From a bacterium (GTDB lineage: Bacteria > Patescibacteriota > Minisyncoccia > Phycocordibacterales > Phycocordibacteraceae), in contig JAKAMJ010000005.1 of NCBI GenBank assembly GCA_021812955.1, positions 1 through 15,323 of the forward strand: a DNA stretch of 15,323 bases. Direction: 5' to 3'. Under the pieces are notes generated by a model that worked only from the letters and a program-made list of their open reading frames with translations, had not been told where the DNA came from and made no database searches. Position 1 is the first letter of the stretch; every line of letters starts with the position of its first letter. Shown here in pieces: positions 12,341 through 15,323 of this stretch. The position numbers were made by a program, and so were the translations under genes.

Positions 12341-14008
12341 TTGCGGTAGGTCGACGGTCGAGGCGACTTCGGAAAGGGAGGTGATGCCGGCAAGAGCTTT
12401 GAGAATGCCGTCTTGTGCCATGGTGAGGTAGCCCTGCTTCGCGGCGAGCTTCGCAATCTCATTCGAGGGAGGATTGTCGCGCAAGAAGGTCGCGAGCTCA
12501 TCGTCCATGAAGATGGCTTCGTAGAGACCGATGCGGCCGTGGTAGCCGGTGTCGCCTTCGCCTACAGGGCTCGCTTCCCACACGGTTTCGATTTTTTCAG
12601 GGATGAGCGATTTGTCGGAGAGCGGTTCAAAGACTTTCTGAATCATTGCCTTTTCTTCCTCAGTGAGCGGGCGCTCTTTCTTGGTTTCTTGGTCGAGTTT
12701 GCGCACAAGGCGTTGTGCCATGGAGACGGTGATGGCGGAGCCGAAGGACTTCGGGTCGGCACCGAGGTCGGCGAGGCGGGGGAAGGTGCCCGCAGCGTCG
12801 TTCGTGTGGAGCGTGGAGAACACGAAGTGGCCAGTCAAGGCGGCCTGGATGGCGATAGAGGCCGTGTCGCCGTCGCGGATTTCGCCCACCATTATCACAT
12901 CCGGGTCTTGGCGCACGATGGAGCGGAGGCCGTCGGCGAAGGTGTATTTTCCTTCCACCACCTGCGTCTGCACAATGCCCGCAAGATGGTATTCGATCGG
13001 GTCTTCGATCGTGATGATTTTGAGTTCGGGCGCCTGCACTTCGCGCAAGAATGAGTAGAGCGTGGTGGTCTTACCGGAGCCGGTTGGACCCGTGGTGAGC
13101 AGCATGCCGTTCGGGCGGCGGATCTCTTTTTCGAGACGCGTAAGGAGTTTCGGGTGGATACCGAGTTCTTTGAACGACACTTTGGTCGCTTCCGGATCGA
13201 GGATACGCAGCACGATGGACTCGCCGTAGTTGCCGGGGATGAACGAGGCGCGAATCTCTATTTCGGAATCGCCATGCGCAAGGCTGAAGCGGCCGTCCTG
13301 TGCGCGGTTCGTGATATTAAGCTTCACACCGGCAACGAGCTTTACACGCGAATTGAGGAGGCGGTACGTTTCCGGGTCGAAGTCGTAGATTTCCGTGAGG
13401 AGACCATCGAGGCGGAGGCGGAGGCGCGTAGCTGATTCTTCCGGCTCGAAGTGGATGTCGGAAGCGCGCAAAGCGAGCGCGCCGGCGAAGACGAGCTCGA
13501 GAACGCGCGAGACGCGGTCGAGCGCTTTCATGCCGCTCGCCTCGTCGAGCGCATTCTTTAGCGCGGCGCGGGTGGCTCCAGCGTTTTCTGCAGCGGAAAA
13601 CGCCGCGGGAGCAACGACGAACACGCCCGCTTTCGATTCCGCCGCGACCGTAAGATCGGCGTAGTGCTCGAGCACATGCTCGAGGCTTTTCTTCGATACG
13701 AGATGTTCAGTGGCGGAGAACCCGCGGCTCTTGAGGTCGGCGCGCAGGGCGGCGAGTGCGGGGTTGTTCGGATTGTGCACCGCGAGCGAGAGTTTTTGCG
13801 CGGCGCGGTCGAACGGCGCAGCGTCCGCCTTACGCGCCACTTCTTCCGGAACGACGCGCAAGGCGTCGTTGTTCACCTCCTTGAGCGAAAGGTCGGCATA
13901 GGGCATGCCGTATTTCTGCGAGAGTATCTGCGCGAGGTCCTCTTCTTCGCGCTCGCGCACCTGCGAGAGCTTCGCTTCACTCTCTTTCGTACTGAATGGC
14001 AGATCCAT
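12338..14008 (-). CDS. pilB: Type IV pilus / type II secretion assembly ATPase (PilB/GspE family)
   Basis: 556 aa. This hexameric cytoplasmic ATPase powers pilus or pseudopilus extension. An N-terminal GspE-N/MshEN-like region spans about 1-120 (LAQILSQKYGMPYADLS, VVPEEVARK). The core has RASDIHFEPEE and the DGLLTEIYDF region (181-210), Walker A GPTGSGKT (307-314), the Asp box IITIEDPIEY (331-340), Walker B IMVGEIRD (372-379) and the His box STLHTNDA (398-405). Family members usually carry a four-cysteine zinc motif before GYxGRxGxYE; here that stretch (VWEASPVGEGDTGYHGRIGLYE) has no cysteine at all. Its start lies 6 nt after an extended -10, without a Shine-Dalgarno. No pilC, pilT or prepilin gene is adjacent. 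Confidence 0.93.
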   Translation of the reverse strand: MDLPFSTKESEAKLSQVREREEEDLAQILSQKYGMPYADLSLKEVNNDALRVVPEEVARKADAAPFDRAAQKLSLAVHNPNNPALAALRADLKSRGFSATEHLVSKKSLEHVLEHYADLTVAAESKAGVFVVAPAAFSAAENAGATRAALKNALDEASGMKALDRVSRVLELVFAGALALRASDIHFEPEESATRLRLRLDGLLTEIYDFDPETYRLLNSRVKLVAGVKLNITNRAQDGRFSLAHGDSEIEIRASFIPGNYGESIVLRILDPEATKVSFKELGIHPKLLTRLEKEIRRPNGMLLTTGPTGSGKTTTLYSFLREVQAPELKIITIEDPIEYHLAGIVQTQVVEGKYTFADGLRSIVRQDPDVIMVGEIRDGDTASIAIQAALTGHFVFSTLHTNDAAGTFPRLADLGADPKSFGSAITVSMAQRLVRKLDQETKKERPLTEEEKAMIQKVFEPLSDKSLIPEKIETVWEASPVGEGDTGYHGRIGLYEAIFMDDELATFLRDNPPSNEIAKLAAKQGYLTMAQDGILKALAGITSLSEVASTVDLPQ

Positions 14009-14014
14009 ATGCGC

Positions 14015-14023
14015 ATTCTACCA
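14015..14023 (-). promoter_or_regulatory. Extended -10 promoter for pilB
   Basis: On the minus strand this reads TGGTAGAAT (core 5/6), ending exactly 6 nt before the pilB ATG at 14008. The predicted transcript begins at or next to the start codon. No -35 or Shine-Dalgarno is visible. The inverted repeat CGTTCG-n5-CGAACG (14026-14042) lies just upstream. Confidence 0.5.
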
Positions 14024-14025
14024 TT

Positions 14026-14042
14026 CGTTCGTTATGCGAACG
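14026..14042. promoter_or_regulatory. Inverted repeat, possible operator (CGTTCG-TTATG-CGAACG)
   Basis: Perfect 6-bp arms around 5 nt lie in the divergent gap between pilB and the small secreted protein gene. The site is directly upstream of the pilB extended -10. This is a typical position and shape for a dimeric regulator site, but no regulator is identified. Confidence 0.3.
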
Positions 14043-14091
14043 GCACGCTTGCGCGCACGTAAATCAGGCGTACCCTTAGATACGGAAACAC

Positions 14092-14099
14092 AAGGGAGG
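14092..14099 (+). promoter_or_regulatory. Shine-Dalgarno (AAGGGAGG)
   Basis: AAGGGAGG is 5 nt before the ATG at 14105 and fixes the start of the His-rich secreted protein. It contrasts with the SD-less starts of the housekeeping genes around it. Confidence 0.75.
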
Positions 14100-14104
14100 A
14101 TGCC

Positions 14105-14530
14105 ATGAAAAAGCTCCTACTTGCGGCAGCTGCCGTTCTTGCTCTTTCTGCGTTTGCCGCGCCAGTGAGCGCGCAATATGCGTCGCCGTATGACTATGGC
14201 TACGCATACAACTACGACCCGTACTACTATCCGTACCGTGCGGTCGTGTGTGTGAATGGGCAGAATCAGGTTCTGTGGTACAACCATCCGCTTGCGGATC
14301 GGCCATGCTACTACGGCCCCGGCTACGCGCCGAATCCTTTCTTCGGCCTCTTTCTGCGGGGAATCTTCGGCGACCACGATCATCACGATTATGATCACCG
14401 CGACTACGACCGCGGTTACCGCGGTGGGGATGACCACCGTTTCGACGGTGGACGACCCCATGGCGATGATCATCGCGGCGGTGGCGGTTTCCACCCCGGC
14501 GGCGGAGACCATCACGGCCGCGGCCACTAA
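14105..14530 (+). CDS. Small secreted Tyr-rich / His-Asp-Gly-rich protein
   Basis: 141 aa. A classical signal peptide (MKKLLLAAAAVLALSAFAAP, cut predicted after VSA at residue 23) is followed by a Tyr/Pro/Asp-rich stretch (24-45). A short module with two cysteines comes next (Cys49 and Cys68, around RAVVCVNGQ...RPCYYGPG), then a hydrophobic patch NPFFGLFLRGIFG (77-89). The C-terminal tail (90-141) is almost entirely His, Asp, Gly and Arg (HDHHDYDHRDYDRGYRGG), which could bind divalent metals. I know no named family. It has its own Shine-Dalgarno and a strong terminator, so it is a single-gene unit. The next gene encodes a lipoprotein with a comparable Cys pair and a His-ended tail. Confidence 0.75.
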   Translation: MKKLLLAAAAVLALSAFAAPVSAQYASPYDYGYAYNYDPYYYPYRAVVCVNGQNQVLWYNHPLADRPCYYGPGYAPNPFFGLFLRGIFGDHDHHDYDHRDYDRGYRGGDDHRFDGGRPHGDDHRGGGGFHPGGGDHHGRGH

Positions 14531-14540
14531 AGTGTCTACG

Positions 14541-14566
14541 CGCTCCTTCGGGAGCGTTTTTCTTTT
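14541..14566 (+). terminator. Rho-independent terminator after the His-rich secreted protein
   Basis: CGCTCC-TTCG-GGAGCG (14541-14556) is a 6-bp stem with a UUCG tetraloop, followed by TTTTTCTTTT. It is the clearest intrinsic terminator in the window, 10 nt after the stop. Confidence 0.9.
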
Positions 14567-14570
14567 GCTA

Positions 14571-14600
14571 TTGACTTTATGGCGAGTTGTGTAGTATAAT
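14571..14600 (+). promoter_or_regulatory. Sigma-70-type promoter for the small lipoprotein gene
   Basis: TTGACT (14571-14576), an 18-nt spacer and TATAAT (14595-14600). Start of transcription is predicted near 14607, giving a leader of about 22 nt that carries AGGGAG (14617-14622) 6 nt before the ATG. Confidence 0.75.
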
Positions 14601-14628
14601 TTTTACGGATATCTGCAGGGAGTCAAAA

Positions 14629-14952
14629 ATGAAAACGCTTTTGGTTGCCGCGCTTGCAGCACTTCTGCTTTCGGCCTGCGGGCCAGAAGTTGCGGCACTG
14701 CATGCGTACGAACAATTCAACTACGCGCCGCAAGGGCAAGCGCTTCTTTGGAAGCGCGCAGTGTGCGGCGTGTACGGCGAGACGGAATGGCAGAACGTGT
14801 ATAGCGTCGCGCCGCCCCTCTCGTACGATTGTTACGGTCGCACCATCGCGCCGACCGCCATGCTGTATGCACCACCAACCGCGCCCACTGTTGTCATCTT
14901 GAATGGACGACTCTGGGTGCCCGGTTTCGGCTGGCATCATCACCGCCATTGA
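14629..14952 (+). CDS. Small lipoprotein with Cys pair and His-rich C-terminus
   Basis: 107 aa. The start at 14629 is set by AGGGAG 6 nt upstream and a good promoter; an in-frame ATG at 14587 lies inside that promoter and is rejected. The N-terminus MKTLLVAALAALLLSAC is a lipoprotein signal with lipobox LSAC (Cys17 lipidated). The mature part has two further cysteines (46 and 68, in KRAVCGVYG and SYDCYGRT) and a Pro-rich stretch. The strand-like TVVILNGRLWVPGFGW follows, and the protein ends HHHRH. I do not recognise the family. It resembles the preceding secreted protein in size, in an R-A-V-(V)-C...C-Y-(Y)-G module and in a histidine-rich end. It is closed by a strong hairpin at 14957-14983. 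Confidence 0.75.
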   Translation: MKTLLVAALAALLLSACGPEVAALHAYEQFNYAPQGQALLWKRAVCGVYGETEWQNVYSVAPPLSYDCYGRTIAPTAMLYAPPTAPTVVILNGRLWVPGFGWHHHRH

Positions 14953-14956
14953 AGTA

Positions 14957-14983
14957 CGCGCTCGTCCCCCGAGGACGAGCGCG
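14957..14983 (+). terminator. Hairpin terminator after the lipoprotein gene
   Basis: CGCGCTCGTCC (14957-14967) pairs perfectly with GGACGAGCGCG (14973-14983) around a 5-nt loop, followed by ATTCTTATTTG. It has an 11-bp GC-rich stem with only a moderate T-tract. It separates the lipoprotein gene from tsaE. Confidence 0.75.
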
Positions 14984-14999
14984 ATTCTTATTTGCGCGG

Positions 15000-15005
15000 T
15001 AGAGT
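15000..15005 (+). promoter_or_regulatory. Putative tsaE -10 box (TAGAGT)
   Basis: A 4/6 match to TATAAT, ending exactly 6 nt before the tsaE ATG. There is no Shine-Dalgarno and no clear -35. Its value comes mainly from repeating the same 6-nt geometry seen before pilB, the PBP gene and the gene at 567. Confidence 0.3.
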
Positions 15006-15011
15006 GGCGGC

Positions 15012-15323
15012 ATGGAGAAAACGGCGGAGACGCTTCGTACGTTTGAAGACATCGCGGCGGAATTCGCGCGCGGCCTTCGGCCGCGCGCGCATGAAGCAAC
15101 CCTCATAACGCTCTCGGGTGAACTCGGGGCAGGAAAGACCGCGTTCGTAAAAGCGGCAGCTAGGGAGCTCGGCATCACAGAGACCGTGAACAGCCCGACC
15201 TTCGTGCTGGAAAAGATTTATGCATTGCCGCGAAAATCCGGCGAAGCCGGATTTTCGCGGCTCATACACATCGACGCCTACCGCCTCGAGCGGGGCAGCG
15301 ACCTCAGCGCCCTAAGATCGGAA
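15012..15323 (+). CDS. tsaE: tRNA t6A modification ATPase TsaE, 3' end outside window
   Basis: 104 codons are visible and the frame is open at the right edge. TsaE is the small P-loop ATPase that works with TsaB and TsaD to make N6-threonylcarbamoyladenosine at position 37 of ANN-decoding tRNAs. It shows the Walker A motif LSGELGAGKT (about residues 34-43), the switch-like SPTFVLEKIY (about 63-72) and HIDAYRL (about 86-92). Between the last two is an insert (ALPRKSGEAGFSRLI) encoded by a perfect 15-bp inverted repeat. A second perfect GC hairpin (15065-15089) lies in the codons for the Gly-Leu-Arg-Pro-Arg stretch near the N-terminus. The start MEKTAETLRTFEDIAAEFA at 15012 fits the family length. 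Confidence 0.93.
   Translation, partial: MEKTAETLRTFEDIAAEFARGLRPRAHEATLITLSGELGAGKTAFVKAAARELGITETVNSPTFVLEKIYALPRKSGEAGFSRLIHIDAYRLERGSDLSALRSE
15065..15089 (+). repeat. Perfect 11-bp hairpin inside tsaE
   Basis: CGCGCGCGGCC (15065-15075) and GGCCGCGCGCG (15079-15089) pair exactly around the loop TTC. The hairpin is fully within the coding frame. Confidence 0.8.
15228..15260 (+). repeat. Perfect 15-bp hairpin inside tsaE
   Basis: CCGCGAAAATCCGGC (15228-15242) and GCCGGATTTTCGCGG (15246-15260) are exact reverse complements around the loop GAA. It encodes a probable surface loop between two conserved TsaE motifs and keeps the frame open. Confidence 0.85.

Noticed and set aside
12413..13054. 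213-codon open frame on the plus strand
   Set aside because: It is a shadow of pilB; the pilB Walker and His-box motifs fix the coding strand.

Overview
The window is a GC-rich (roughly mid-to-high 50s % by eye), tightly packed bacterial chromosome segment that contains the replication-origin neighbourhood: rpmH-rnpA-yidC on the minus strand, divergent from dnaA-dnaN on the plus strand. Several features suggest a small-genome Patescibacteria/CPR bacterium, most likely Parcubacteria-like. These are a short YidC, a strongly shortened YebC, a two-helix pilin-like membrane protein of the kind common in Parcubacteria, very short or overlapping gene junctions, and start codons lying directly behind -10 boxes. 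This placement is inference from gene style; no rRNA is present. TGA is used as a normal stop codon, so the recoded Gracilibacteria/SR1 code is not in use.

Layout. 3-3472 (+): a compact envelope operon of four genes: a partial membrane/coiled-coil protein, a secreted PKD-like protein, a cysteine-rich protein with a T4SS-pilin-like two-helix core, and a membrane-anchored beta-propeller-like protein. 3460-4678 (-): rpmH, rnpA and yidC. 4679-4770: divergent promoter region with a perfect DnaA box. 4771-7340 (+): dnaA, terminator and possible oriC, then dnaN. 7334-9490 (-): a class A penicillin-binding protein. 9556-9720 (-): a tiny, extremely acidic protein. 9810-11841 (-): ruvB-yebC-ruvC, a Holliday-junction set without ruvA in the window. 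11842-12309 (+): a strong promoter, a structured RNA of about 190 nt (leader or stand-alone), then a small Sm-like protein. 12338-14008 (-): a PilB/GspE-type ATPase. 14105-14952 (+): two small exported proteins, one His/Asp/Gly-rich and one lipoprotein, each with its own terminator. 15012-end (+): the 5' part of tsaE.

How it fits together. DnaA and DnaN initiate and run replication. RpmH, RnpA and YidC link translation, tRNA maturation and membrane insertion. The PBP builds the wall. RuvB/RuvC repair recombination intermediates. TsaE contributes to the t6A tRNA modification. The pilin-like operon, the PilB ATPase and the small exported proteins concern the cell surface.

The two most unusual signals are (i) the structured RNA at 11871-12058, driven by the best promoter in the window and followed by an Sm-like protein gene with a strong Shine-Dalgarno sequence, and (ii) a recurrent arrangement in which a -10 box ends exactly 6 nt before the start codon, pointing to leaderless mRNAs for several genes. 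There are also several perfect GC-rich hairpins with 3-nt loops, two of them inside the tsaE reading frame. No CRISPR array, insertion sequence, tRNA or rRNA was seen.
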